Origin: Roseiflexus sp034432635
GTDB lineage: Bacteria > Chloroflexota > Chloroflexia > Chloroflexales > Roseiflexaceae
Assembly: GCA_034432635.1 (NCBI GenBank)
Contig: DAOUBK010000072.1
Coordinates: forward strand, 1 to 64,000
Length of the DNA: 64,000 bases
Direction: 5' to 3'
The position numbers and the translations under genes are program-made. Within the stretch, counting starts at the first letter, position 1. Every line of letters begins with the position of its first letter. Shown piece after piece: positions 42,143-50,616 of the stretch. A model generated the notes under the pieces. That model was not told the DNA's origin. It did not search any database and was given only the letters and a program-made list of their open reading frames with translations.

Positions 42143-42171
42143 TTGACAATAGCGCAGGGGTCTGATATACT
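42143..42171 (+). promoter_or_regulatory. Promoter of the sufR-suf operon
   Basis: A consensus TTGACA (42143-42148), 17-bp spacer and TATACT (42166-42171) with a TGA extension of the -10. The start site would fall near 42178, leaving a 20-nt leader. A SufR binding site is expected here, but no clear dyad is visible. Confidence 0.85.
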
Positions 42172-42197
42172 GCACAGTGAGTGTGGAGGGACAAGCG

Positions 42198-42827
42198 ATG
42201 GCACTGGCGCAGTATTCTGAAGACTCGCCTGCGGGGAAAATTCTGACCTACCTGCGGCGGAATGGTGAGGCAACGATCAGAGACTTGGAGGAGTTGCTGG
42301 GTATCAGCACCACAGCAGTACGTGAGCATCTGGCGCACCTGGAGGCGAAAGGGTTGCTTGCGACGCGACAGGCGCGCGGCGGTCCCGGTCGCCCCAGGCT
42401 GGTCTATTCGTTGACGCCACGCGCTGAAGACCTCTTCCCAAAGGAGTACGACACCCTGGTGACGCTACTCCTGCGTGAGATTGTCGGTCGTGAGGGGAAG
42501 GAGCGTCTCGATGCATTGCTCGATGCAGTCGGGCGACGCCTGGCTGAGGAGTATCGCAGTCAGGTGAGCGGCGCCGACCTGGAGGAGCGGCTGGCGCATT
42601 TACGTGCAACGCTCGAAGCGCGTGGCATTCCGGTCGAGGTGCAGGCGGGCGGTACACTCCAGGTTCTGGCGTGTCCGTACTATGACGTCGCTCAGGAGCA
42701 TGCCAGTGTCTGTTCGATGGAACGACGAATGTTCGAGCAGGTGCTGGGTGAGCCGGTGCAGATCGAAGGGACGATTCGCGAGGGTCGGCGCTGCTGTCAT
42801 TTTCAAATTGCGCGATCTTCCGAATAA
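42198..42827 (+). CDS. sufR: SufR-type Fe-S-sensing transcriptional repressor of the suf operon
   Basis: The protein has 209 residues. An N-terminal winged helix (about 10-70; ATIRDLEELLGISTTAVREHL) is followed by a dimer/sensor domain with Cys159 (ACPYYDVA), Cys172 (ASVCSMERRMFEQVLG) and the C199-C200 pair near the C terminus. This matches the Cys set of cyanobacterial SufR, which binds a [4Fe-4S] cluster and represses suf genes when clusters are plentiful. The ATG at 42198 is chosen because GGAGGG lies 7 bp upstream. The gene leads the suf operon, so autoregulation is expected. Confidence 0.93.
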   Translation: MALAQYSEDSPAGKILTYLRRNGEATIRDLEELLGISTTAVREHLAHLEAKGLLATRQARGGPGRPRLVYSLTPRAEDLFPKEYDTLVTLLLREIVGREGKERLDALLDAVGRRLAEEYRSQVSGADLEERLAHLRATLEARGIPVEVQAGGTLQVLACPYYDVAQEHASVCSMERRMFEQVLGEPVQIEGTIREGRRCCHFQIARSSE

Positions 42828-42881
42828 TGTCGTACAGTGCGGTTGTTCAACCCATTGAATGAGTACACAGGAGTTCCTGCA

Positions 42882-43664
42882 TTGAACAGCGATCTGGTCA
42901 TCAAGGATTTGCGTGTCAGCGTGGAGGAGAAAGAGATCCTCAAAGGTGTCAATCTCACCGTCAGAGCCGGGACGATCCATGCGATCATGGGTCCGAACGG
43001 CAGCGGCAAGAGCACCCTGGCGTATACGCTGATGGGGCACCCCGGTTACACTGTCACCGGGGGCGAGGCGTGGTATCGTGGTCAGAATATTCTCGAACTC
43101 GAACCGGACGAGCGCTCGAAACTCGGACTGTTCCTCGCCTTTCAGTATCCGGTTGCCATTCCGGGGGTGACGGTGGCGAATTTCCTGCGCGCCGCAATCA
43201 ACGCCCATCGCGCCGAAGAAGGGAAGGACCCCAAGGAGACGGCGATACCCATGGCGCAGTTCCGCAAACAGTTGCGTGAGCAAATGACCGCGCTGGGGAT
43301 TGATGAGAGTTTTGCTCGCCGCTACCTGAATGAAGGGTTCTCCGGCGGTGAAAAGAAGCGGATCGAGATTTTGCAAATGGCCATGCTGGAACCCAGCATG
43401 GCAATCATGGACGAGACCGACTCGGGGCTGGACATCGATGCGCTCAAAATTGTGGCGCAGGGCGTCAATACGCTCTATGCGCGGCACCCGGAGATGGGTG
43501 TGCTGGTGATTACGCATTACCAGCGCCTGCTGAACTACATCAGGCCGCACTTCGTGTCGGTGCTGATGGACGGTCGGATAGTGCGCGAGGGAGGACCCGA
43601 ACTGGCGCTCGAACTCGAAGAGAAGGGGTATGACTTCCTCCGCGAGGAGGTCGCAAGCGCGTGA
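42882..43664 (+). CDS. sufC: SufC, ABC-type ATPase of the Fe-S scaffold
   Basis: The ~260-residue protein has Walker A GPNGSGKST, a GYTVTGG insertion typical of SufC, the signature FSGGEKKR and Walker B AIMDETDSGLDIDAL. It drives SufB-SufC-SufD conformational change during cluster assembly in the cytosol. The start is taken as the TTG at 42882, which has CAGGAG 9 bp ahead; a GTG 15 codons upstream is possible but lacks a ribosome site. It overlaps sufD by 4 bp. Confidence 0.95.
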   Translation: MNSDLVIKDLRVSVEEKEILKGVNLTVRAGTIHAIMGPNGSGKSTLAYTLMGHPGYTVTGGEAWYRGQNILELEPDERSKLGLFLAFQYPVAIPGVTVANFLRAAINAHRAEEGKDPKETAIPMAQFRKQLREQMTALGIDESFARRYLNEGFSGGEKKRIEILQMAMLEPSMAIMDETDSGLDIDALKIVAQGVNTLYARHPEMGVLVITHYQRLLNYIRPHFVSVLMDGRIVREGGPELALELEEKGYDFLREEVASA

Positions 43665-44878
43665 CTATGAAAACGTTTCCTCCGCTCAGCGAAATCAGCG
43701 ATGCTCTGGTGATCGAGCGCTCGCGTGCAGCCGGTGAACCGGAGTGGCTCACTGAGCAGCGCGTGAATGCGTGGCGGTTCTTCGCTTCCGCCGAACCACC
43801 ATACTGGCGTCGCACCGATCTATCGAAGTTCAAGCCGGAACAGGTGATTGCCGCCGCCGATGCCGCCGCTACCAGCCTGTATCGGGAAGAAGACCTGACA
43901 GAGCAGGGGGTGGTGTTTACAACCGTGGTGCAGGCGCTCCATTCGCATGGCGATCTGATCCGGAAGTATCTGGGCGCTGCCATCGAACCAACGCGCCATA
44001 AGTTTCTGGCGCTCAACGCAGCACTCTGGCAGGATGGCGTCTTTCTGTACGTGCCAAAGCACGTCAACGTCGAACTGCCGTTGATGGCAGTGTTCTCGAT
44101 GCCCATCCCTGGCGGCGCTGTTATGCCGCGCAACCTGATTATCCTGGACGATGGCGCCAGCGCCACGTTCGTCGAGGAGTACCACTCGGTCGCTGCATCG
44201 GATCAGGCGTTTGCTGCGCCGGTGACGGAAATGTTCCTCGGTAATGATGCGACGTTGCGTTTCGTTGCGGTGCAAACCTGGGGCGAGGATGTGTACCACA
44301 TCGGCGCACAGAAGGTGCGTGTCGGGCGTGGTGCATCCGTCGAGTGGGCGGCGGTGAATCTCGGCGCGCGGGTCCAGCACATCGAAGCCGAAACAGCGCT
44401 CGAAGGCGATGGCTCGCGTGTGGAGTGGGTAGCGGCTACCTTTGCCGCCGATCATCAGAACCTGTTGACCGCACCGTGGCTCCGGCATATCGGCGCAAAG
44501 ACGGAAGCGCATATGGACTTCAAGACCGTTGTGAAGGACCAGAGTTACACCACCTTCGACGGTATGATCAAAATTGAGCATCAGAGCCGCGCAACCGTCT
44601 CGCGTCTCGAGGAACACGCGCTCCATCTCTCACCCAAAGCCCGCAGCGACTCTATCCCCGGACTGATGATCGATACCAACGATGTCGCCAGAGCGGGACA
44701 TGCATCGACCAGTGGTGAGGTGGATGAGGAGCAGGTGTTCTACATGTGTTCACGTGGCATCCCGCGTGATGAAGCCATCCACCTGATCGTGATGGGTTTC
44801 TTCGAGCCGGTGCTCGATCGCATTCCCAACGATGCACTGCGACAGCGCATCGCGGAGATAATCGAAGCCAAGATATAA
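43661..44878 (+). CDS. sufD: SufD, Fe-S cluster scaffold subunit
   Basis: The 405-residue beta-helix protein of the SufB/SufD family has the N-terminal RAAGEPEWLTEQRVNAWRFF and the C-terminal core with LEEHALHLSPKARSDSIPGLMI, then VARAGHASTSGEVDEEQVFYMCSRGI in pieces. It forms a complex with SufB and SufC, where it supports iron entry and cluster assembly. The start is the GTG at 43661, 10 bp after GAGGAGG and overlapping the sufC stop codon; an ATG two codons later is the alternative. Confidence 0.95.
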   Translation: MTMKTFPPLSEISDALVIERSRAAGEPEWLTEQRVNAWRFFASAEPPYWRRTDLSKFKPEQVIAAADAAATSLYREEDLTEQGVVFTTVVQALHSHGDLIRKYLGAAIEPTRHKFLALNAALWQDGVFLYVPKHVNVELPLMAVFSMPIPGGAVMPRNLIILDDGASATFVEEYHSVAASDQAFAAPVTEMFLGNDATLRFVAVQTWGEDVYHIGAQKVRVGRGASVEWAAVNLGARVQHIEAETALEGDGSRVEWVAATFAADHQNLLTAPWLRHIGAKTEAHMDFKTVVKDQSYTTFDGMIKIEHQSRATVSRLEEHALHLSPKARSDSIPGLMIDTNDVARAGHASTSGEVDEEQVFYMCSRGIPRDEAIHLIVMGFFEPVLDRIPNDALRQRIAEIIEAKI

Positions 44879-44906
44879 TGTGTGGTCTGTGTCCAAAGGT
44901 GCGCCG

Positions 44907-46151
44907 ATGACCGCCAATGCCAGCATGACCCTGTTCGATATCATCGCGCTGCGGCGTGAGTTCCCGATCCTCAATCAGTCGGTGAACGGGAAAATGCTGG
45001 CGTTCCTCGACAGTGCGGCATCGTCGCAAAAACCGCGCCGTGTCATCAATTGCCTGGAGGATTATTACCGGCGCTACAATGCGAATGTCCATCGCGGCAT
45101 TTATCGCCTGAGCGAGGAAGCGACGTTTGCCTTCGAGCGGGCACGCGGCAAGGTAGCGCGCTTCATAAACGCTCGCAGTCAGCGTGAGGTTGTATTTGTG
45201 CGTAATACGACCGAGGCGATCAATCTGATAGCGCGAAGCTGGGGTGATACCAATCTGTGCGAAGGCGACCGCATCCTGCTCAGTATTATGGAGCACCACT
45301 CGAACCTGGTGCCCTGGCAGATGCTGGCGCAGCGCACCGGTGTAAAACTGGAGTTTCTGCCGATCGATGGCCAAGGGCGCCTGGCACTCGACAACCTGGA
45401 CGCGCAACTTGAAGGGGTGCGCCTGGTTGCAATCACGCAACAGTCGAATGTGCTGGGAACGATCAACCCGGTGGCGGAAATTGCACACCGTGCCCACGCT
45501 GTCGGTGCGCTGGTGCTGGTGGACGGCGCCCAGAGCGTGCCGCACATGCCGGTGGATGTCCAGTCGCTCGATATCGACTTCCTGGCGTTCAGCGGTCATA
45601 AAATGTGTGGTCCGACCGGCATTGGGGTGCTGTGGGGTCGGCGTACGATCCTGGAGCAGATGCCGCCGTTTCTCGGCGGTGGATCGATGATCAAGATGGT
45701 GGGGCTGCACGAGTCGACCTATGCCGACATTCCGGCGCGCTTCGAGGCGGGCACACCGGCAATTGCCGAAGCCATTGCGCTTGGTGAAGCGGTCGATTTT
45801 CTGCAGGAGATCGGGATGGATCGGATCTATGCCCACGAGCGCGAACTGCTGGGGTATGCGCTCGAACGCCTGACCGACGTCGAAGGGTTGCGGGTGTACG
45901 GTCCGAGAACAACCGACATGCGCGGCGGCGCAGTGAGTTTTACGCTCGAAGGGGTGCATCCGCACGATGTGGCTGCGGTGCTCGACGGCGAGGGGATTGC
46001 GGTGCGTGCCGGGCATCACTGCGCGCAACCGCTGCACGCGCACTATGACATTCCCGCCACAACACGCGCATCGTTCTACCTGTATAACATACCGGAAGAG
46101 ATCGATCGACTGGTTGCCGCGCTGCACAAAGTGCGCACCCTGTTCGGATGA
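44907..46151 (+). CDS. sufS: SufS, group II cysteine desulfurase
   Basis: This 414-residue PLP enzyme releases sulfur from cysteine as a persulfide. The PLP Lys is K232 in FSGHKMCGPTGIG, and the persulfide Cys is C372 in RAGHHCAQPLH, on the short loop typical of SufS that needs an acceptor (SufU or SufE). VHRGIYRLSEEA, NTTEAINLIA and HHSNLVPWQ are family motifs. The ATG at 44907 has AAAGG upstream; an ATG six codons later is possible. It overlaps sufU by 4 bp, and a SufE gene lies further right. Confidence 0.97.
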   Translation: MTANASMTLFDIIALRREFPILNQSVNGKMLAFLDSAASSQKPRRVINCLEDYYRRYNANVHRGIYRLSEEATFAFERARGKVARFINARSQREVVFVRNTTEAINLIARSWGDTNLCEGDRILLSIMEHHSNLVPWQMLAQRTGVKLEFLPIDGQGRLALDNLDAQLEGVRLVAITQQSNVLGTINPVAEIAHRAHAVGALVLVDGAQSVPHMPVDVQSLDIDFLAFSGHKMCGPTGIGVLWGRRTILEQMPPFLGGGSMIKMVGLHESTYADIPARFEAGTPAIAEAIALGEAVDFLQEIGMDRIYAHERELLGYALERLTDVEGLRVYGPRTTDMRGGAVSFTLEGVHPHDVAAVLDGEGIAVRAGHHCAQPLHAHYDIPATTRASFYLYNIPEEIDRLVAALHKVRTLFG

Positions 46152-46555
46152 TTGGTATGGATGATCTGTACCGCGAACTCATTCTTGAACACTACCGGCA
46201 TCCGCGTCGTCGTGGTCGGCTCGACCATCCCGACGTCAGCGCTGAGGAGCATAATCCGCTGTGCGGTGATCGGGTGCGGATCGATCTGCGGATCGAAAAT
46301 GGCGTCATTACCGATGCGCGCTTCGATGGACGCGGTTGCGCCATCAGTCAGGCATCGGCATCGATGCTGACCGACGAAATCGTCGGCATGCTGGTCGAAC
46401 AGGCGAAGCAGTTCAGCAAGGATCAACTGCTTGCGCTGATCGGCATCCCGTTGAACCATAATCCGGTGCGCATCAAGTGCGCCTTGTTGCCGCTCAAAAC
46501 ACTCAAAGTCGGGTTGTACGGCGTGGGTCATGTACCCGATGAAGATGAGATGTGA
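46148..46555 (+). CDS. sufU: SufU, zinc-dependent sulfur acceptor of SufS
   Basis: The 135-residue IscU-like protein has ligands C39 and D41 (NPLCGD), C64 (GRGCAISQAS) and C111 (IKCALL). The long insertion between the second and third Cys (about 46 residues) distinguishes zinc-bound SufU, a sulfurtransferase that takes the SufS persulfide, from scaffold IscU. The ATGA overlap with sufS shows coupling. The organism appears to encode both SufU and SufE as SufS partners. Confidence 0.95.
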   Translation: MIGMDDLYRELILEHYRHPRRRGRLDHPDVSAEEHNPLCGDRVRIDLRIENGVITDARFDGRGCAISQASASMLTDEIVGMLVEQAKQFSKDQLLALIGIPLNHNPVRIKCALLPLKTLKVGLYGVGHVPDEDEM

Positions 46556-46581
46556 TTACTTCTGGGAGAGGAGTGCATCCA

Positions 46582-47997
46582 ATGGCTGTAACAGCAACGA
46601 ATCTGGATTTCGATTACTCGAAGTACGCTTTCCGCAACGAAGAACGATATATCTTCAAGTCCGAGAAGGGCTTGAACGAAAAAGTCGTGCGTGAACTGTC
46701 CGGGATGAAGGGTGAGCCGGAGTGGATGCTGAAGCGCCGGTTGCAGGCGCTCGAAATCTTCCGTAAAAAGCCGACGCCGCTGACCGGTATGTGGGCGAAC
46801 CCTGAACTCGCAGAATTGAATTATGACGATATTCACTATTTCGTGCGCGCCGGCGAACGACCGCAGACGGACTGGGATGCCGTACCGCAGGAGATCAAGA
46901 ACACCTTCGAGCGGTTGGGCATCCCCGAAGCAGAGCGCAAGTTTCTGGCAGGCGTCGGCGCACAGTACGAGTCGGAAGTTGTGTATCACTCGCTGCGCGA
47001 AGAGTGGGCAAAGCAGGGAGTGATTTTCCTCGACACCGATACTGGGCTGAAGGAGTACCCGGAGATCTTCAAGCAGTACTTTGGCACCGTCGTTCCAGCA
47101 GCGGATAACAAGTACGCTGCACTGAACACGGCGGTCTGGTCGGGCGGATCGTTCGTGTATGTGCCGAAGGGCGTGCATGTCGATATTCCGCTGCAGGCGT
47201 ACTTCCGCATCAACGCGGAGAATATGGGTCAGTTCGAGCGCACCCTGATCATCGTCGAGGAAGGGGCGTCGGTACACTACATCGAGGGCTGCACCGCGCC
47301 GATCTACAGCACCAACTCGCTGCACTCGGCGGTCGTCGAGATTATTGTGATGAAGGGCGGCAAGTGCCGCTATACCACAATCCAGAACTGGGCGAACAAT
47401 ATCTTTAACCTGGTGACTAAGCGCGCCATCGCTTATGAAGAGGCAAGCATGGAGTGGGTCGATGGCAACATCGGCTCGCGCCTGACGATGAAGTATCCGT
47501 CGGTCTACCTGATGGGGCGTGGCGCACGCGGCGAGGTGCTCTCGGTGGCGTATGCCGGCAAAGGGCAGCACCAGGACGCGGGCGCCAAGATGGTGCACAT
47601 CGCGCCGGATACGACCAGTCGCATCACCAACAAGTCGGTCTCGAAGAATGGCGGCAAGACGACGTACCGCGGCCTGGCGAAGGTGGCGCCGGGTGCAACC
47701 GGAGCAAAGATCAACGTAAACTGCGACGCGCTCATCCTGGATGAGAAGTCGGCGTCCGATACGATCCCGTACATCGAGATCGAGGAAGAGCGCTGCACCC
47801 TGGCGCACGAGGCGACGGTGGGGCGCATCGGTGAGGAGCAACTGTTCTACCTGATGAGCCGTGGCGTCAGTGAGGCGGATGCACTCTCGATGATCGTTCT
47901 CGGCTTCATGGAGCCATTCACGCGCGAACTGCCGATGGAGTACGCGGTCGAACTCAACCGTCTCATTCAACTCGAGATGGAGGGGTCGGTCGGCTAA
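46582..47997 (+). CDS. sufB: SufB, Fe-S cluster scaffold subunit
   Basis: The 471-residue protein has MKGEPEWMLKRRLQALEIF, ENMGQFERTLIIVEEGASVHYIEGC in pieces, and the C-terminal core SKNGGKTTYRGL and LAHEATVGRIGEEQLFYLMSRG. SufB holds the nascent cluster in SufBC2D. The conserved C in YIEGCTAP and the final-domain Cys residues are candidate ligands. The ATG at 46582 follows GGGAGAGGAG. It ends the sufRCDSUB operon, whose order after sufR is the same as the Bacillus sufCDSUB order. Confidence 0.97.
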   Translation: MAVTATNLDFDYSKYAFRNEERYIFKSEKGLNEKVVRELSGMKGEPEWMLKRRLQALEIFRKKPTPLTGMWANPELAELNYDDIHYFVRAGERPQTDWDAVPQEIKNTFERLGIPEAERKFLAGVGAQYESEVVYHSLREEWAKQGVIFLDTDTGLKEYPEIFKQYFGTVVPAADNKYAALNTAVWSGGSFVYVPKGVHVDIPLQAYFRINAENMGQFERTLIIVEEGASVHYIEGCTAPIYSTNSLHSAVVEIIVMKGGKCRYTTIQNWANNIFNLVTKRAIAYEEASMEWVDGNIGSRLTMKYPSVYLMGRGARGEVLSVAYAGKGQHQDAGAKMVHIAPDTTSRITNKSVSKNGGKTTYRGLAKVAPGATGAKINVNCDALILDEKSASDTIPYIEIEEERCTLAHEATVGRIGEEQLFYLMSRGVSEADALSMIVLGFMEPFTRELPMEYAVELNRLIQLEMEGSVG

Positions 47998-48020
47998 GGG
48001 AAGCAGGTGCGTTGATCGAG

Positions 48021-48051
48021 GCGGAAAGGGTCGTTGCTGACCTCTTTCCGC
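48021..48051 (+). terminator. Hairpin ending the suf operon
   Basis: GCGGAAAGGGTC (48021-48032) pairs with GACC-T-CTTTCCGC ending at 48051 (12 bp, one bulge), 24 bp after the sufB stop codon. There is no strong U-tract. Confidence 0.55.
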
Positions 48052-48219
48052 TTCATGTCTCGGCTTGCAGCACGATGCCGGTCTGCATTGGAACCTCCCG
48101 TCTGCAGCACAGGCGTTGATCTGGTGACGTTTGAATTCTGGTGCTCCAAACAGGGGAGCGACGTTGTACAATAGTACTGTTTGTCCTGTTGGTCGTCGCT
48201 CGCTGGAGGTGCTGCGCCA

Positions 48220-48630
48220 ATGCAACCCATAGCCTTAACCCCGGAACTTGTCGCTCGCGCAGGCAAACATATCGCGGCTGCGCTGCGTCGCTACCCCGGT
48301 ATCGATGCGGCGGCGCTGTGCGCGTTGAATGGTCAGGTCTTGTGGGCCAGCGATCCGGCATTTGAACGTGCTGCGCCTTCCATCGCCCGGATTGGCGTAA
48401 TGTCGCTCAAATTATGGGTCAAGGTGCGTTCCGGCAAACTGGACCGCATTGGTCTGGTGACGGGAGAAGGTACGGTTGATATTATTTTCGTACCACCGAT
48501 CGGATCGGTGCTGGTTGCCAGCGGGCGCGACGCGGGAACCGGGTGGCTGGAAAATGAGCCGCTGGCGCTGCTCGAAGCGCTTGGACTTTCGATGCGATCG
48601 CCGCTCGTTTCGCCAAACAGTCGTCCGTAA
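48220..48630 (+). CDS. Roadblock/LC7-like small protein
   Basis: The 136-residue protein resembles roadblock/LC7 (MglB-like) folds: a helix, AALCALNGQVLWASDP strand pair, a long helix IARIGVMSLKLWVKV, then TGEGTVDIIFVPPIGSVLVAS. Such proteins pair with small Ras-like GTPases in polarity and gliding, but none is adjacent. The ATG at 48220 has GGAGGTG upstream, and a TACAAT-like -10 lies at 48167-48172. The assignment rests on pattern only. Confidence 0.55.
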   Translation: MQPIALTPELVARAGKHIAAALRRYPGIDAAALCALNGQVLWASDPAFERAAPSIARIGVMSLKLWVKVRSGKLDRIGLVTGEGTVDIIFVPPIGSVLVASGRDAGTGWLENEPLALLEALGLSMRSPLVSPNSRP

Positions 48631-48719
48631 CAGAGGTGCCGGATCGGGTCTCTGGCGCGCAGCATCGAGTGATGCCGCGCGTTTTGTTGTTTCCTGTCGA
48701 TGCATCGAGGTTGAGCACA

Positions 48720-49037
48720 ATGGCTGAATTCGTCAAACTTGCAACGATCCACGATCTGCCAGACGGCGGTATGCGGGCTGTGGAGTACAACGGTCGGCGG
48801 ATTGCCCTGTTTCGCGCCGGTGGGACGATCTACGCCACCGATGATATTTGTTCCCATGCGTATGCCGAGTTGAGCGATGGGTTCTTCGATCCCGATGACT
48901 ATACGGTGGAGTGCCCGCTGCACGGCTCACGCTTCGATGTGCGCACTGGGCGTCCGCTGACGCTGCCGGCGTTCGCACCGATTGAGGTGTTCGAGGTGCG
49001 CGTCCAGGGAGATGATGTGCTGGTGCGCGTTCCCTGA
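48720..49037 (+). CDS. Rieske-type [2Fe-2S] ferredoxin
   Basis: The 105-residue soluble Rieske protein has cluster motifs C-x-H (CSHAYAELSDG) and C-x2-H (CPLHGSRFD), the pattern of NirD- or dioxygenase-type ferredoxins. No membrane anchor is seen. The C-terminal LPAFAPIEVFEVRVQGDDVLV closes the fold. The ATG at 48720 follows CGAGG. It lies beside the Fe-S assembly operon and sulfurtransferase genes, but its redox partner is not evident. Confidence 0.93.
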   Translation: MAEFVKLATIHDLPDGGMRAVEYNGRRIALFRAGGTIYATDDICSHAYAELSDGFFDPDDYTVECPLHGSRFDVRTGRPLTLPAFAPIEVFEVRVQGDDVLVRVP

Positions 49038-49051
49038 TGCCGGAGCATTGC

Positions 49052-49080
49052 TTGACTCTTTCTTCCACCGGCAGTACAAT
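49052..49080 (+). promoter_or_regulatory. Promoter of the sulfurtransferase-SufE genes
   Basis: TTGACT (49052-49057), a 17-bp spacer and TACAAT (49075-49080) lie 52 bp before the ATG at 49133. Confidence 0.8.
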
Positions 49081-49132
49081 ATAGTTGATTAAATTAAGCA
49101 GTCTACTTCAGAATCAATCGGAGGAGGTTCCG

Positions 49133-49978
49133 ATGAGTGGCTATGCTCACCCTGAAGCGCTGGTTGACACCGCGTGGGTTGCCGATCATTTGAACGATCC
49201 GAAGGTGCGGATCGTGGAGTGCAACGAGGATATTCTGCTCTATGATCAGGGGCACATCCCCGGCGCGGTGAAGATCGATTGGGTTGGTGAACTCAACGAC
49301 CCGATCATCCGCGACTATCTGGATCGTGAACGGTTCGAGCAGTTGATGGTCTCGAAGGGGATCAGCAACGATACAACCGTGGTCTTCTACGGTGATAAGC
49401 ACAACTGGTGGGCAACCTACGCACTGTGGGTCTTCAAACTCTTCGGTCATCCCGACGCACGGATTATGAATGGCGGGCGGGCGAAATGGATTGCCGAAGG
49501 GCGTCCGCTCACCCGCGAAGTTCCCTCCTACCCGCTAGGCGAGTACCACGCGCCAGAGCGCAACGATGCCGCCATTCGCGCATTCCGCGATCAGGTGCTG
49601 GCGCACATCCGGCAGAGCGGCGCGGCGCTGGTCGATGTGCGCAGTCCGCAGGAATACACCGGCGAGCGTCTGCATATGCCGGAGTATCCCCAGGAGGGCG
49701 CCCTGCGCGGCGGTCACATTCCTACGGCGGTGAATATCCCGTGGGCAAGCGCCGTTCGTGAGGATAGCACTTTCAAGAGCGCCGATGATCTGCGCGAACT
49801 GTATGCCAGCAAAGGCATCACGCCGGATAAGGATGTGATTGCTTACTGCCGTATCGGTGAGCGCTCCAGCCATACCTGGTTCGTGCTGACCTACCTGCTT
49901 GGCTATCCGAAAGTTCGCAACTATGATGGTAGCTGGACAGAGTGGGGCAATGCAGTTGGTCTGCCAATCGAGAAATAA
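49133..49978 (+). CDS. Thiosulfate/3-mercaptopyruvate sulfurtransferase (two rhodanese domains)
   Basis: The 281-residue protein has an inactive N-terminal rhodanese domain (about 10-125) and an active C-terminal one with persulfide Cys C239 in AYCRIGERSSHTW. The active-site loop CRIGERS resembles actinobacterial and Chloroflexota thiosulfate sulfurtransferases. It moves sulfane sulfur from thiosulfate or mercaptopyruvate to an acceptor. The ATG follows GGAGGAGG, and sufE starts 11 bp after its stop codon, suggesting persulfide hand-over to SufE or the CysO pathway. Confidence 0.94.
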   Translation: MSGYAHPEALVDTAWVADHLNDPKVRIVECNEDILLYDQGHIPGAVKIDWVGELNDPIIRDYLDRERFEQLMVSKGISNDTTVVFYGDKHNWWATYALWVFKLFGHPDARIMNGGRAKWIAEGRPLTREVPSYPLGEYHAPERNDAAIRAFRDQVLAHIRQSGAALVDVRSPQEYTGERLHMPEYPQEGALRGGHIPTAVNIPWASAVREDSTFKSADDLRELYASKGITPDKDVIAYCRIGERSSHTWFVLTYLLGYPKVRNYDGSWTEWGNAVGLPIEK

Positions 49979-49989
49979 CCTATACACCT

Positions 49990-50442
49990 ATGTCTGACCT
50001 GCCATCCGCTCTGCCGCCGCGTCTGCACGCAATCGTCGCTGAGTTTCAGGCGGCGGACAGAGCGGAAAAACTGGAACTGCTACTTGAATATTCGGATCGC
50101 CTGCCGCCGCTGCCGGAGCATGTGCGCAACAATCGTGCTGCAATGGAGCAGGTTCACGAATGCGCAACCCCGGTGTATACGGTGGCAGAGTCACATGATG
50201 GACGGTTGACGTTTCACATCGAGGTTCCTGAAGAGTCGCCGACCGTGCGTGGTTATGCGGCGCTGCTGCGTGATGGGCTTGAAGGTGCAACACCGGAAGA
50301 AGTGCTCGCTGTTCCGGGTGATTTCTTTTATGCGATGGGGTTGCATCAGGTGCTTTCGCCACAGCGATTGAACGGCATCAGTTATCTGCTGGCGTACCTG
50401 AAGCGCCTCGCTACCCGGGAACTGGCGAAACGGAATGGGTGA
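49990..50442 (+). CDS. sufE: SufE-family sulfur acceptor
   Basis: The 150-residue protein has the SufE fold: AEFQAADRAEKLELLLEYSDRLPPLPEH region, then the persulfide-accepting C58 in QVHECATPV, followed by the PTVRGYAALLRDGLEGATPEEVLAVP helix pair and the GLHQVLSPQRLNG end. SufE activates SufS and relays its persulfide. Together with SufU this gives two different potential SufS partners in one region. It follows the sulfurtransferase gene by 11 bp. Confidence 0.93.
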   Translation: MSDLPSALPPRLHAIVAEFQAADRAEKLELLLEYSDRLPPLPEHVRNNRAAMEQVHECATPVYTVAESHDGRLTFHIEVPEESPTVRGYAALLRDGLEGATPEEVLAVPGDFFYAMGLHQVLSPQRLNGISYLLAYLKRLATRELAKRNG

Positions 50443-50616
50443 TGTACTGACCGGACTCGTCGCCGGTGCGACATTCACGGCAGTTGAGATGCTGACACCG
50501 CACGTGAGGAGCGATCTTCCAGGACGTGAGATGGTTGGAACGCGGCCGTGTTGGGCGACGCTAATAATGCGAAGAGTGAAGGCGGCGATCTCGACCTGCC
50601 GGATGGAAAAAGTGTC

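Noticed and set aside
44652..46127. Minus-strand 491-codon frame opposite sufS
   Set aside because: Exact antisense of SufS, whose PLP and Cys motifs are intact. Composition (His/Gln/Arg rich) is typical of a shadow.
46528..48225. Minus-strand 565-codon frame opposite sufB
   Set aside because: Antisense to a full-length SufB with all motifs. No ribosome site.
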